Source of the DNA: Streptomyces cyaneogriseus subsp. noncyanogenus
GTDB taxonomy: Bacteria > Actinomycetota > Actinomycetes > Streptomycetales > Streptomycetaceae
Direction: 5' to 3'
Assembly (NCBI RefSeq): GCF_000931445.1
Contig: NZ_CP010849.1
Coordinates: 1,240,001-1,304,000, forward strand
Length of the DNA: 64,000 nucleotides
Shown here: positions 9,014-20,057 of the stretch, piece after piece
Layout: each line of letters opens with the position of its first letter
How positions within the stretch are numbered: the first letter of the stretch is position 1
Translations under genes and position numbers: made by a program
The notes under the pieces: generated by a model
Told to the model about the DNA's origin: nothing
Databases searched by the model: none
What the model saw: only the letters and a program-made list of their open reading frames with translations

Positions 9014-10408
9014 ATGCATCCCATCCGCGGTGTCCCCTGCGTGATCGCCGCTCTCGTCGCGGCCACGCTCACCACCCCGGCCGCGGCCGCCGACGCGGCG
9101 GACGGTGGCGGCGGTCACTGCACGCGCCAGGAGCGCGTGCGGGTACCGGGCGCGGCGCTTCAGCGGAGTACCTGCCTGCCCGACCTGACGACGACCGGCC
9201 TCGCGGACACTCCGTACACCGACCTGGGCGACCAGGCCGGACTGACCGCGAGCGCCACCCGGACCCCGTCCGGAGTGCCCGGGATCCAGGTCGACGGCTA
9301 CTTCCCCGACACCTCCCGCTTCAACGCCACGCACGGCTGGCGGCACGACGCGCAGTTCGTGATCCGGCTGCCGGACCGCTGGAACGGCGGCCTGGTGGTG
9401 ACCGGCGCGCCGGGCACACGCAGGCAGTACGCCACGGACAAGGCGATCTCCGACCGGGTCCTGGCGCAGGGCTATGCGTACGCGGCGACGGACAAGGGCA
9501 ACAACGGAGCCGACTTCCACCGGGACGGGCAGCGGCCCGGTGACGCGGTCGCCGAGTGGAACACACGGACCACGGAGCTCACCCGGGCGGCCCGGCGCGT
9601 GGTGGCCCAGCGCTATGGACAGGCGCCTCTGCGCACCTACATCACGGGCATCTCCAACGGCGGCTATCTGACCCGCTGGCAGTTGGAGAACCATCCGGAG
9701 CTGTATGACGGCGGCGTCGACTGGGAGGGCGCGCTGTGGACGGTGCGGGGTCCCAGCCTGCTGACGTCCCTGCCCGTGGCGGTGGCCCGGACGCTCGGCT
9801 CGGCCCGGGACGAGGATCTGCACGCGGTGGGTTTCGCCCGTGGCTCCGAGTTTCTGTGGCCGTACCACGAGAAGGCCTACTGGGGGCTGACGCAGAAGGT
9901 CTACCGCGCCGAGTTCGACCCCGCGTACGACCCCGGCTGTCCGGGCCCGTCCACCGGGACCACACCTGAGCAGATCCTGGCGCCGTGCCCCGCCGACGCG
10001 ATGTACGACTACGCGTCGCGTCCCGCGTCCGTCCACCGTGCCGTGGCGCGGGTGGCACTGACCGGGCGCATCGGCAAACCGCTGATCACCTTGCACGGTG
10101 ACCTGGATGCCCTGCTGCCGAAGGCCGCCGATTCCGACGTGTACGCGCGCATGATCGACCGGAGCGGGCGGGGCGGGTTGCATCGCTACTACACGATTCA
10201 GGGAGGAACGCACGTCGACGGGCTCTACGACACCTACCCGGACCGTCTGCGGCCGATCCTGCCGTGCTACCGCTCGGCTTTCGACGCGCTGACCGGGTGG
10301 GTGGAACGGGGCACCCCGCCCCCCGCGGACCGCACGGTCGCCAGGCCCGCGGACGGCGACCTCGTCGACGCGTGCGGTCTGCGCGGCGCGGCACCGGCGT
10401 CGCGTTAG
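9014..10408 (+). CDS. Secreted tannase/feruloyl-esterase-like alpha/beta hydrolase
   Basis: A 464-residue exported serine hydrolase. Residues 1 to about 27 form a signal peptide (MHPIRGVPCVIAALVAATLTT then PAAAADA). The nucleophile elbow is GISNGG (G-x-S-x-G) near residue 216. The acid is probably in LHGDLDALLP and the His in GGTHVDG, near 360-400. This nucleophile and the C-terminal layout fit the tannase/feruloyl esterase family or the related 3-hydroxybutyrate-oligomer hydrolases; I cannot decide which. Cys residues (for example HCTRQ, STCLP, CPGP, PCPADA, LPCYR, DACG) suggest several disulfides. The ATG at 9014 has GGAGG six bases upstream, better than the alternative start at 8984. Confidence 0.78.
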   Translation: MHPIRGVPCVIAALVAATLTTPAAAADAADGGGGHCTRQERVRVPGAALQRSTCLPDLTTTGLADTPYTDLGDQAGLTASATRTPSGVPGIQVDGYFPDTSRFNATHGWRHDAQFVIRLPDRWNGGLVVTGAPGTRRQYATDKAISDRVLAQGYAYAATDKGNNGADFHRDGQRPGDAVAEWNTRTTELTRAARRVVAQRYGQAPLRTYITGISNGGYLTRWQLENHPELYDGGVDWEGALWTVRGPSLLTSLPVAVARTLGSARDEDLHAVGFARGSEFLWPYHEKAYWGLTQKVYRAEFDPAYDPGCPGPSTGTTPEQILAPCPADAMYDYASRPASVHRAVARVALTGRIGKPLITLHGDLDALLPKAADSDVYARMIDRSGRGGLHRYYTIQGGTHVDGLYDTYPDRLRPILPCYRSAFDALTGWVERGTPPPADRTVARPADGDLVDACGLRGAAPASR

Positions 10409-10411
10409 CGG

Positions 10412-10594
10412 TCAGCGGCCCAGCTCCTTGCGGTGGACGCGGCGCAGCCTGCGCCGCTGCGAGGGGTCCAGCACGAGGTACGCGGCGGCCGGGACTCCCA
10501 GGACGATCAGAAGCGCGGCCCACCAGGGCAGCCAGATCAGCAGGATGAGCCCGGCCGCCACGCCCCCCGCGGCGATCTTGGCGTTCTTCGACAT
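10412..10594 (-). CDS. Small membrane protein, 60 residues
   Basis: A short protein beginning MSKNAKIAAGGVAAG, with one long or two short hydrophobic helices (about residues 8-45) and a strongly basic tail QRRRLRRVHRKELGR. An excellent ribosome site (AAGGAGG) precedes the ATG at 10594, so I reject the longer reading to 10783. It is convergent with the hydrolase at 9014, with stop codons three bases apart. No function is known to me; the basic cytoplasmic tail suggests an inner-membrane protein. Confidence 0.75.
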   Translation of the reverse strand: MSKNAKIAAGGVAAGLILLIWLPWWAALLIVLGVPAAAYLVLDPSQRRRLRRVHRKELGR

Positions 10595-10849
10595 GGTGTC
10601 GCCTCCTTCGCGGCCCTTGCCGCTGTCTGTACGGAAAAACGGGAACGCGCGTGCCGCAGTTCCGGACCGCGCCCCTGAGACATCCCTGAGGTGACTCTGG
10701 CTCGCCCCTGAGGCGGCGACTCCGTTGCGGAGGGGGCACCAGGACCCGCTTCCCCTGCATAGTGACCCACACCACACCCGCACGGCATCCGGGAAGCCGC
10801 GAAATCAGGTACCCTCGGCCGTTCCATCCCGAGTAGTCAAATTTGAGGA

Positions 10850-13744
10850 ATGGTCATCGCCGCGCAGACGACTTCCCCGGCACCACTCCACGAGACACCT
10901 CCCGCACCTCTTCCGCAGATCACCGAACTGGCCCGGTGCTGCGCCGTGTTCCTGCCCGGCGACCCCGCCCGCACCGGCACCGTCTCCTTCTGGCGACCGG
11001 ACGGCGGACCGCTTCCGGCCGTTCCGTCCGGGTCCGTGACCGACCTGACGGTCGTCGTGCCCGGCGGTGACGGCGTCGAGCCGGTCCGCGTCCCCGCCGT
11101 CCTGCTGCCGGTACGCGCCGCCCTTCCCGTCCTCACGCGCGCGCGTGCCTGCGGACACGGGCATCGCGCGGCCGTCTTCTGGGGGACCGTCGCCGTGCAC
11201 GCCCTGCATCTCGTGGCACGCGGGCTGCTGCTGCCCGGACTGTCCCGGGGTGACCGGGACGCCTGGCGCGCGGGCCCGCTGGGCGCGGAGGAGACGGAAC
11301 TGCTCCGTCATCTCGCCGCCGCGATGCCGCCGGAGGCGCACGCCGTCCCGGTGGGCGACGCCCTGCCTCCGCGGCTGCCCGACCCGGAGGGACTGGTGCG
11401 CGCCTTCCTGGACGCCGTCGCCGACACCCTGCCCCGCTCCCCCGCCGCGCCGCTCGCGGCGGGTGGTCCCGCCTACGCGGCGCCGGAGCCGCGGCGCCTG
11501 CCGGGGCTGAGGGCCTGGGCGGACGACGTGGCGGCCGAGCACGACGCGGGCGTGCGCCTGTCGCTGCGGATCGAGGTGCCGGGTCTGACGGCCGACGGCA
11601 CGGACGACGTCGCGCTGGCCTTCCGGGCCGTGCCGCAGGTGCACAGCGTCAACGATCCGGCGCTCGTCGCGGACGCCGCCGACGTGTGGGCCGGCACGGC
11701 GGGCGAGGCTTTCGGCCCGCTCGCGCGGAGGGCCGCCCTGCGGGCCCTGGGCCGTGCGGCGCGGGCCTGGCCGCCCCTCGGCCCCCTGCTGTCGGCCGCC
11801 GTGCCGGACGCCGTCGAACTGGCCGAGGAAGAGGTCGGCGACCTGCTGGGAGCGGGCGCCCGGGCCCTGGCCGGTGCCGGCGTCGAGGTCCACTGGCCGC
11901 GGGAAGCGGCTCGCGGTCTGACCGCCCGCGCGGATGTCGGACCGGCCGGTGACGGTGCCGGACGGGGTCACGGCGCCACCGGGGGGCCGTCGTTCCTGTC
12001 CGCCGACGCGCTGGTCACCTTCCACTGGCGGTTCGCCCTGGGCGACCAGCCGCTCACGCGGGAGGAGCTCGACCGCCTGGCGGAGGCCAACCGTCCGCTC
12101 GTACGGCTGAGGGACCGGTGGGTCCTCGTCGACCCCGAGGAGGCACGTCGCGCCCGGGCACGGCAGGACCGCCGGGTGACGGCCGTCGACGCGCTCGCCG
12201 CCGCGCTGACCGGGTCGGCCGAGGTCGACGGCGAGCGGGTGGAGGTACGGCCCACCGGGTGGCTCGCGTCCCTGCGGGAGCGGCTCGCCGAGCCGGAGGC
12301 GCAGCCGGCCGTGGAACAGCCCGCCGCCCTCGCCGCGACGCTGCGGGACTACCAGCGCCGGGGCCTGGGCTGGCTGGCCCGCATGACGTCGTCGGGCCTG
12401 GGCTGCTGCCTCGCCGACGACATGGGCCTCGGCAAGACGGTGACGCTGATCGCCCTGCACCTGCACCGGCAGACCGACGCCTCGGCCGCCGGGCCGACCC
12501 TGGTGGTCTGCCCGGCGTCCCTGATGGGCAACTGGCAACGGGAGATCGAGAAGTTCGCGCCGGGCACGCCGGTGCGCCGCTTCCACGGCGCGGGGCGCGA
12601 CCTGGAGCGACTGGCCGACGGCGAGTTCGTCCTCACCACGTACGGCACGATGCGCCTGGACGCGCCGCGACTCGCCGAGGTGCCCTGGGGCCTGGTCGTC
12701 GCGGACGAGGCGCAGCACGTGAAGAACCCCTACTCGGCGACGGCACGGCAGCTGCGCACCATCGGGGCACGCGCGCGCGTGGCGCTCACCGGCACCCCGG
12801 TGGAGAACAACCTGTCGGAGCTGTGGGCCGTCCTGGACTGGACGACCCCGGGCCTGCTCGGCCGGCTCGGCACCTTCCGCAGCCGGTACGCGCAGGCCGT
12901 CGAGAGCGGCCGGGACCCGGCCGCCGCCCAGCGTCTGGCGCGGCTGGTGCGGCCGTTCCTGCTGCGGCGCCGCAAGTCCGATCCCGGGATCGCGCCGGAA
13001 CTGCCGCCGAAGACCGAGACCGATCACCCCGTGTCGCTCACGCCTGAGCAGACGGCTCTGTACGAGGCGGTGGTGCGCGAGGCGCTCGCGGAGATCGCCG
13101 GCGCCGACAGCATGGCGCGGCGCGGTCTGGTCGTGAAGCTGCTGACCGGGCTGAAACAGATCTGCAATCACCCGGCGCAGTACCTCAAGGAGGACCGTCC
13201 GGTGATCCCCGGCCGGTCGGGGAAGCTGGAGCTCCTCGACGAGCTGCTCGACACCATCGTCGCCGAGGGCAGGAGCGTGCTGGTCTTCACCCAGTACGTG
13301 GCGATGGGACGCCTCCTGGAGCGGCACCTGGCGTCCCGGGGCACGGCGTCGCTGTTCCTGCACGGCGGGACGCCCGTCACCGCGCGGGAGGCACTGGTCG
13401 AACGCTTCCAGAGCGGCGAGGCCCCCGTGTTCCTGCTGTCGCTGAAGGCGGCGGGCACCGGGCTGAACCTGACCCGCGCGGAGCACGTCGTGCACTACGA
13501 CCGCTGGTGGAATCCGGCCGTCGAGGCGCAGGCGACCGACCGCGCCTACCGCATCGGCCAGACCCGCCCCGTGCAGGTGCACCGGCTGATCGCGGAGGGC
13601 ACCGTGGAGGACCGAATCGCCGCGCTGCTGTCCCGCAAGCGGGAACTGGCGGACGCGGTGCTCGGCTCGGGCGAGGCGGCGCTCACCGAGCTGACGGACG
13701 CGGAACTGGCCGAACTGGTGGAGCTGCGGGAGGGGACGCGATGA
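10850..13744 (+). CDS. SNF2-family DEAD/DEAH-like helicase
   Basis: A 964-residue Swi2/Snf2-type ATPase. The N-terminal ~480 residues are the bacterial SNF2-associated region. The ATPase core starts near QRRGLGWLARM (about residue 502), with Walker A DDMGLGKT near 522-529, DEAQH near 618, and GTPVENNLSELW. The second RecA domain contains LVFTQYVAMG, LKAAGTGLNLTRA and RIGQTRPVQVHRLIAEGTVEDRI. These enzymes translocate on duplex DNA and remodel protein-DNA complexes. The downstream SWIM zinc-finger gene overlaps by four bases (ATGA), implying translational coupling and a shared complex. The ATG at 10850 has GAGG only two bases upstream, so the start is not certain. Confidence 0.93.
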   Translation: MVIAAQTTSPAPLHETPPAPLPQITELARCCAVFLPGDPARTGTVSFWRPDGGPLPAVPSGSVTDLTVVVPGGDGVEPVRVPAVLLPVRAALPVLTRARACGHGHRAAVFWGTVAVHALHLVARGLLLPGLSRGDRDAWRAGPLGAEETELLRHLAAAMPPEAHAVPVGDALPPRLPDPEGLVRAFLDAVADTLPRSPAAPLAAGGPAYAAPEPRRLPGLRAWADDVAAEHDAGVRLSLRIEVPGLTADGTDDVALAFRAVPQVHSVNDPALVADAADVWAGTAGEAFGPLARRAALRALGRAARAWPPLGPLLSAAVPDAVELAEEEVGDLLGAGARALAGAGVEVHWPREAARGLTARADVGPAGDGAGRGHGATGGPSFLSADALVTFHWRFALGDQPLTREELDRLAEANRPLVRLRDRWVLVDPEEARRARARQDRRVTAVDALAAALTGSAEVDGERVEVRPTGWLASLRERLAEPEAQPAVEQPAALAATLRDYQRRGLGWLARMTSSGLGCCLADDMGLGKTVTLIALHLHRQTDASAAGPTLVVCPASLMGNWQREIEKFAPGTPVRRFHGAGRDLERLADGEFVLTTYGTMRLDAPRLAEVPWGLVVADEAQHVKNPYSATARQLRTIGARARVALTGTPVENNLSELWAVLDWTTPGLLGRLGTFRSRYAQAVESGRDPAAAQRLARLVRPFLLRRRKSDPGIAPELPPKTETDHPVSLTPEQTALYEAVVREALAEIAGADSMARRGLVVKLLTGLKQICNHPAQYLKEDRPVIPGRSGKLELLDELLDTIVAEGRSVLVFTQYVAMGRLLERHLASRGTASLFLHGGTPVTAREALVERFQSGEAPVFLLSLKAAGTGLNLTRAEHVVHYDRWWNPAVEAQATDRAYRIGQTRPVQVHRLIAEGTVEDRIAALLSRKRELADAVLGSGEAALTELTDAELAELVELREGTR

Positions 13745-15021
13745 CGGCGACGACCCGGTACGAGGGTGACACCGAGCGCACGTTCAGCGCACTGCCTCCC
13801 GCGCGGGGGCGGAGTTTCGCGCAGACGTGGTGGGGCCGCGCGTGGCTGCGGGCGCTGGAGGACACGGCGCTGGACGCCCAGCAGGTCAAGACGGGCGGCC
13901 GGCTCGCGCGCGCGGGGGCGGTCGGCGCGGTCTCCGTCCGGCCGGGACGCATCACGGCCGTGGTCCGGGACCGGGACGGCACGGCCCACCGGGCCGACGT
14001 GCTGCTGGAGGAGCTGTCCGGCGCACAGTGGGACCGCTTCACCGACATGGCGGCCGAACGGGCCGGGCACGTGGCGGCGCTGCTGGAGCGCGAGATGCCG
14101 CCGCACCTCGTCGAGGACGCGGCGGCGGCCGGGATCGAGCTGCTGCCGGGCATGGGCGACCTGGAACCGGAATGCGGCTGCGGAGCCTGGGACCACTGCG
14201 GACACACGGCGGCACTGTGCCATCAGGTGGCGCGGCTGCTGGACCAGGATCCCTTCGTCCTGCTGCTGATGCGGGGACGCGGCGAGCAGGCGGTACTGGA
14301 CGCCCTCCAGGCGCACGGCCGCGCGGCTGACGGGGAGGAGGCCCCCCGGGCCGAGGGCGTGGACGCCGCCGATGCCTATGCGACGGGGTCGTTGCTGCCT
14401 CCGCTGCCCGCCCCGCCCGAGCTGCCGCGGGAGCCGGGGGTGCCCCCGTCCCTGGACGCCGGGGCCGCGCCCCCGCCCGGGATCGACGTCGGCGCGCTGT
14501 CCCTGCTGGCCTCCGGGGCGGCGGCGGAGGCACACCGTCTGCTCGCCGGGGCGCTGCGGCCCGGGCACGCGGAGAGCGCGCCGGAGGCGGAGCTGACGGT
14601 CGCTCAGGACGCGGTACGGCTGGCCGTGGGCGATCCGGAACCGTCCGTGGCGGCCCGCCTCGCCCACGGGTCGGGGCGGGACGGGGAAGCCATGGCCGCG
14701 GCGGTACGCGCGTGGCGGCACGGTGGCGCGGCCGCGCTGTCCGTGCTGGAGGAGGAGTGGGAGGTGGAGGGCGACGCGCTGGCACGCGCGCGTAGCGCCC
14801 TGGAAGCGGCATGGGACGAGGACGAGCGCCCGTCGCTGCGGGCGCGGGCCAACCGGTGGACGGTGGCCGGCGCGCCCCGCCAGCTCCGCCTGGGCCGCGA
14901 CGGCCGCTGGTGGCCCTACCGCGGGGAAGGAGAGCGCTGGCTCCCCGCGGGAGACCCGGCCCACGACCCCGCTTCGGCCCTGGAAGCCGCCGGGCTCCCG
15001 GCGGCGGGGGACGAGCCGTGA
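13741..15021 (+). CDS. SWIM zinc-finger protein
   Basis: A 426-residue partner of the upstream SNF2 helicase. The SWIM signature CxCx(n)CxH is seen as ECGCGAWDHCGHTAALC at about residues 142-158. The N-terminal part has the RSFAQTWWGRAWLRALE motif typical of bacterial SWIM proteins paired with SNF2 helicases. The remainder is helical and alanine-rich with a Pro-rich spacer near 220-250. The start codon overlaps the SNF2 stop (ATGA). In other bacteria, such pairs are proposed to act on DNA or chromatin together; the exact role is not known. Confidence 0.88.
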   Translation: MTATTRYEGDTERTFSALPPARGRSFAQTWWGRAWLRALEDTALDAQQVKTGGRLARAGAVGAVSVRPGRITAVVRDRDGTAHRADVLLEELSGAQWDRFTDMAAERAGHVAALLEREMPPHLVEDAAAAGIELLPGMGDLEPECGCGAWDHCGHTAALCHQVARLLDQDPFVLLLMRGRGEQAVLDALQAHGRAADGEEAPRAEGVDAADAYATGSLLPPLPAPPELPREPGVPPSLDAGAAPPPGIDVGALSLLASGAAAEAHRLLAGALRPGHAESAPEAELTVAQDAVRLAVGDPEPSVAARLAHGSGRDGEAMAAAVRAWRHGGAAALSVLEEEWEVEGDALARARSALEAAWDEDERPSLRARANRWTVAGAPRQLRLGRDGRWWPYRGEGERWLPAGDPAHDPASALEAAGLPAAGDEP

Positions 15022-15106
15022 CATCCGAGGCCGGTGACCGACCGCGGCGCGTCCTGCCGGACGTGCCGCCGGCCGGCGGGACGGAAGGTGCCGCGCCCGG
15101 TGTCCG

Positions 15107-15550
15107 CTACGGCTCCATGGAGCCCCTGCGCCGCAGCAGGGGCAGCACATGGTCCGTGACGGCGGGAGCCAGCCGGATGTCGGGTGCCTCCCCGGAGATC
15201 CAGCGCAGACGGGCCAGTTCGGCCGCGGGCCGGGGCGGCCGGTCGATGCGCGCCTCGAACAGGGTCAGGCGCATCGGCACGCCCTCCAGGGCCGCCACGG
15301 AATCGATGTGGGCCAGCAGCCGCGGCTGGAGGGGCTCGACGCCCAGTTCCTCGTCGAGTTCACGGCAGAGCGCCTCCAGCGGCGCCTCGCCCGCGTCGGG
15401 CTTGCCCCCGGGAAGGTAGAACACGTCCGGGGCCGCCTGCTTGCTCACGACCAGCAGGCGCCCCTCCTGGACGATCGCGGCCGCCGCGACCGCCAGCGGC
15501 TCGGCGGGGCCCGCGCCCGGAGCCGTGACCGCCGCATCCTCTCGTATCAT
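15107..15550 (-). CDS. Nudix hydrolase
   Basis: A 148-residue pyrophosphohydrolase. The full Nudix box GX5EX7REUXEEXGU is present (GKPDAGE, seven residues, then RELDEELGV at about residues 48-70), so the metal-binding glutamates are intact. The substrate is not predictable; VVSKQAAPDVFYLPGGK resembles the MutT/NUDIX group acting on nucleotides. The ATG at 15550 has GGGAGG nine bases upstream; an ATG three codons earlier would abut that ribosome site. It is convergent with the SWIM gene; a 14-bp GC palindrome at 15066-15079 lies between the two stops and may help termination. Confidence 0.88.
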   Translation of the reverse strand: MIREDAAVTAPGAGPAEPLAVAAAAIVQEGRLLVVSKQAAPDVFYLPGGKPDAGEAPLEALCRELDEELGVEPLQPRLLAHIDSVAALEGVPMRLTLFEARIDRPPRPAAELARLRWISGEAPDIRLAPAVTDHVLPLLRRRGSMEP

Positions 15551-15823
15551 GCCCGCCATCCTCCCAGGCGGCCGCGGGGCGATCCCCGGGGGTCCCGGAC
15601 GACGGCCGTACCGGGATCGACGCCGCGTCACAGGCACTACGGGCGCCACAGGCACCGCGAGCACGATCGGCCTTCGGCGGCCGGCCACCGGCCGGCTCCT
15701 CGGGACCCTCCGGCCCCCGCGTGGACGTCCGTCGGGGCCCGCCGCGGGAGCCGGTCGCGCATGCCGGGGACGGGCCGGGCATACGCGACCGGGCAGCCGT
15801 GGGCGGTGCCCCGCGCGGGCTGC

Positions 15824-17191
<1,368 letters not shown>

Positions 17192-18637
17192 ATGTCAGCA
17201 GCCGAGGGTCCGCTCGTCGTCGGCGTGGACTCGTCCACCCAGTCCACCAAGGCCCTGGTCGTCGACGCGGCCACCGGACAGGTGGTCGCGAGCGGCCACG
17301 CGCCGCACACCGTGTCCTCCGGGTCCGGCCGCGAGAGCGACCCCCGTCAGTGGTGGGACGCCCTGTGCGAGGCCCTGCGCCAGTGCGGGGACGCGGCGCA
17401 CGAGGCCGCCGCGGTGTCGATCGGCGGGCAGCAGCACGGCCTGGTCACCCTGGACGGCCGGGGCGAGCCGGTCCGTCCGGCACTGCTGTGGAACGACGTA
17501 CGGTCGGCACCGCAGGCGCGCCGGCTGACCGAGGAGCTGGGCGGCGCGAAGTTCTGGGCCGAGCGCACCGGGCTCGTCCCGGCCGCGTCGTTCACCGTCA
17601 CGAAGTGGGCCTGGCTGGCCGAGAACGAGCCGGAGGCGGCCCGCGCGACCAGGGCCGTACGCCTCCCCCACGACTACCTCACCGAGCGCCTGACCGGGCA
17701 GGGGACCACCGACCGCGGGGATGCCTCGGGCACCGGCTGGTGGGCGTCCGGCACGGAGGCGTACGACGAGGAGATCCTCGCGCGCGTGGAGCTCGATCCG
17801 GCGCTGCTGCCGCGTGTGGTCCGGCCCGGCGAGGTGGCGGGCACCGTACGCGACCGTCACGACCTGCCGTTCGCCGAGGGCACCCTGGTCGCGCCCGGCA
17901 CCGGGGACAACGCCGCCGCCGCGCTGGGGCTCGGGCTGCGCCCCGGCATGCCGGTGATGAGCCTGGGCACCTCGGGCACGGTGTACGCGGTGTCGCGGCA
18001 CCGGCCCGCCGACCCGAGCGGCACCGTGGCCGGCTTCGCCGACGCCCGCGGCGACTGGCTGCCCCTGGCGTGCACCCTGAACTGCACCCTCGCCGTCGAC
18101 CGCGTGGCCGCCCTGCTGGGCCTGGACCGCGAGGCGGTCGAACCCGGCACGAGCGTCACCCTCCTGCCCTACCTGGACGGCGAGCGCACCCCGAATCTGC
18201 CGCACGCCTCCGGCCTGCTGCACGGTCTGCGCCACGACACCACCGCCGGTCAGCTCCTGCAGGCGGCCTACGACGGAGCCGTCCACTCGCTGCTCGGCGC
18301 ACTCGATCTGGTCCTCGACGAGGACGCGGACCCGTCCGCGCCCCTGCTGCTGATCGGCGGCGGCGCCCGCGGCAGGGCCTGGCAGGAAACCGTACGCCGG
18401 CTGTCGGGCCGGCCGGTCCAGATCCCCGAGGCCAGGGAACTGGTCGCGCTCGGGGCCGCCGCGCAGGCGGCCGGTCTGCTGACGGGAGAGGATCCGGCCG
18501 CGGTCGCCCGGCGCTGGAACACCACCGCCGGCCCGGTGCTGGACGCGGTGGAGCGGGACGAGGCGACGCTGGCCAGGATCGCCGGGGTAGTCTCCGACGC
18601 GGCCCCGCTGCTGGAGCGGGGCACGGAGACCCAGTGA
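17192..18637 (+). CDS. xylB: Xylulokinase
   Basis: Phosphorylates D-xylulose to xylulose-5-phosphate with ATP, feeding the pentose phosphate pathway. It is a 481-residue FGGY-family kinase. The N-terminal phosphate-1 motif is VVGVDSSTQSTKALVVD (about residues 9-25), the substrate-binding region contains SIGGQQHGLV, and the catalytic Asp is in GTGDNAAAALGLG near residue 239. The C-terminal LIGGGARGRAWQETV is the adenosine motif. The ATG at 17192 follows an AGAGGGAG-type ribosome site. The open frame extends far upstream without a stop, but that part is antisense to xylA and not coding. The ROK regulator follows 67 bp downstream. Confidence 0.96.
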   Translation: MSAAEGPLVVGVDSSTQSTKALVVDAATGQVVASGHAPHTVSSGSGRESDPRQWWDALCEALRQCGDAAHEAAAVSIGGQQHGLVTLDGRGEPVRPALLWNDVRSAPQARRLTEELGGAKFWAERTGLVPAASFTVTKWAWLAENEPEAARATRAVRLPHDYLTERLTGQGTTDRGDASGTGWWASGTEAYDEEILARVELDPALLPRVVRPGEVAGTVRDRHDLPFAEGTLVAPGTGDNAAAALGLGLRPGMPVMSLGTSGTVYAVSRHRPADPSGTVAGFADARGDWLPLACTLNCTLAVDRVAALLGLDREAVEPGTSVTLLPYLDGERTPNLPHASGLLHGLRHDTTAGQLLQAAYDGAVHSLLGALDLVLDEDADPSAPLLLIGGGARGRAWQETVRRLSGRPVQIPEARELVALGAAAQAAGLLTGEDPAAVARRWNTTAGPVLDAVERDEATLARIAGVVSDAAPLLERGTETQ

Positions 18638-18704
18638 TCATCCCGGCCCCGCCGCCGACGGTGCCGGGGCCGCAGACGGCACCGACCGAGGACTGACGCC
18701 AGGC

Positions 18705-19913
18705 ATGACCGCACCCCCGCACGAGGCACACCCGGCCGGCCCCGGACGCGCGCTGCCGGACACCCAGCAGGGCATGCGCCGCCGCAACCTCGCCCGGGTG
18801 ATGCACACCGTCAGCGCCGAGGGCCCCCTGTCCCGGGCGGCGGTCGCCTCGCGGATCGGCCTCACCCGGGCGGCGGTGTCCACCCTCGTGGACGAGCTGA
18901 TCCGCACGGGTCTGCTGGAGGAACTCGGCCCCGAGCGTCCCGGGCGGGTGGGCCGCCCGGGATCGGCGCTCGCCGTCAGCGCACGCGGTCCCGCGGGTCT
19001 CGGCGCCGAGGTCGGCGTCGACCACCTGGCGGCCTGCGCGGTCGACCTGCGCGGCCAGGTGCGCGCGCGGGCCGTGCGGTACGGCACCCACCGCGGCCGC
19101 TCACCGGAACCGGTGATCGAGCAGCTCGCCGCACTGGTGCGGCGGGTCGTCGCCGAGGCGGAGGGGGAGGGCCTGTGGCCGGCCGGGCTCGCCGTGGCGG
19201 TGCCGGGCCTGGTGGCCCGCGACGCCCGGACCGTCGTACGCGCCCCGAACCTCGACTGGCACGACGCGGATCTGAGCGCCCTGCTGCCCGCGGACATACC
19301 GCTGACCGTGGACAACGAAGCCAACTTCGGCGCCCTCGCGGAACTGTGGCTCGGCGAGGGCACGCCGCGGGACTTCCTGCATGTGTCGGCCGAGATCGGC
19401 ATCGGTGCCGCCGTCGTCGTCGACGGGCTCCTGCTGCGCGGAACCCGCGGTTTCGCGGGCGAGCTGGGGCATGTGCCGGTGTGGCCCGACGGTCCCGCGT
19501 GCCCGTGCGGGGGGCGCGGCTGTCTGGAGCAGTACGCCGGTGAGAAGGCGGTGCTGCGCGCGGCCGGTCTGGAGCCGGGCGAGGACCGGGTGGGGCTACT
19601 GGCCCAGCGGGCCGAAGCAGGCGACGAGGAGGTCCGGCGTGCCCTGCGCGCGGCGGGGACGGCGCTCGGCATCGCCCTGACGGGAGCCGTCAACCTGCTC
19701 GACCCGGAGGCCGTGGTCCTCGGCGGCGCGCTGGCCGGGCTCGCTCCCTGGCTGCTGCCCTCCCTCCGGGACGAACTGGCCCGGCGCACGGCCGGCCCGG
19801 CATGCCCCGTGTCGGTGTCGGAACTCGGGCCCGAGGGGCCGTTGCTGGGCGCCGCGCACGCGGTGGTGCGGGCGGTGCTGGACGATCCGGCGGCCGTGGC
19901 GGAACGCGGCTGA
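18705..19913 (+). CDS. ROK-family transcriptional repressor (XylR-like)
   Basis: A 402-residue ROK regulator. The N-terminal winged helix (about residues 25-75) reads GPLSRAAVASRIGLTRAAVSTLVDELI; the C-terminal sugar-kinase-like domain has TVDNEANFGALAELWLG and the zinc motif CPCGGRGCLEQY near residue 265-277. By context it probably represses xylA and xylB and is relieved by xylose or a xylose derivative; that is inference from position. The last 16 codons and the downstream flank are duplicated at 20100 as part of an apparent assembly artefact, but the gene itself is intact. Confidence 0.92.
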   Translation: MTAPPHEAHPAGPGRALPDTQQGMRRRNLARVMHTVSAEGPLSRAAVASRIGLTRAAVSTLVDELIRTGLLEELGPERPGRVGRPGSALAVSARGPAGLGAEVGVDHLAACAVDLRGQVRARAVRYGTHRGRSPEPVIEQLAALVRRVVAEAEGEGLWPAGLAVAVPGLVARDARTVVRAPNLDWHDADLSALLPADIPLTVDNEANFGALAELWLGEGTPRDFLHVSAEIGIGAAVVVDGLLLRGTRGFAGELGHVPVWPDGPACPCGGRGCLEQYAGEKAVLRAAGLEPGEDRVGLLAQRAEAGDEEVRRALRAAGTALGIALTGAVNLLDPEAVVLGGALAGLAPWLLPSLRDELARRTAGPACPVSVSELGPEGPLLGAAHAVVRAVLDDPAAVAERG

Positions 19914-20057
19914 GCCCGGCTTCACCGGCCCGCGCCCGGGCAGCCCCCTCGCCCCCTTCCCTCCCCCGGTCCCGTGAGCGAGTTGTCCACAAGGCCCCGG
20001 CCGTCCACGGATCTGGGCCGCCGCCTTCTGCCCAACGGGCGGGCGCCGTAACGTGAT
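19865..20057. repeat. Left copy of a 193-bp direct repeat flanking the linker
   Basis: Contains the last 16 codons of the ROK gene and 144 bp of downstream sequence. It matches 20100-20292 except at four single-base differences, with no gaps. Three differences cluster in the pyrimidine-rich stretch around 19957-19973 and one is in the GGATCTGG/GGATCCGG stretch. See the linker entry for the interpretation. Confidence 0.95.

Noticed and set aside
10805..13582. 925-residue minus-strand frame opposite the SNF2 gene
   Set aside because: Composition typical of an antisense shadow; the plus strand carries complete helicase motifs.
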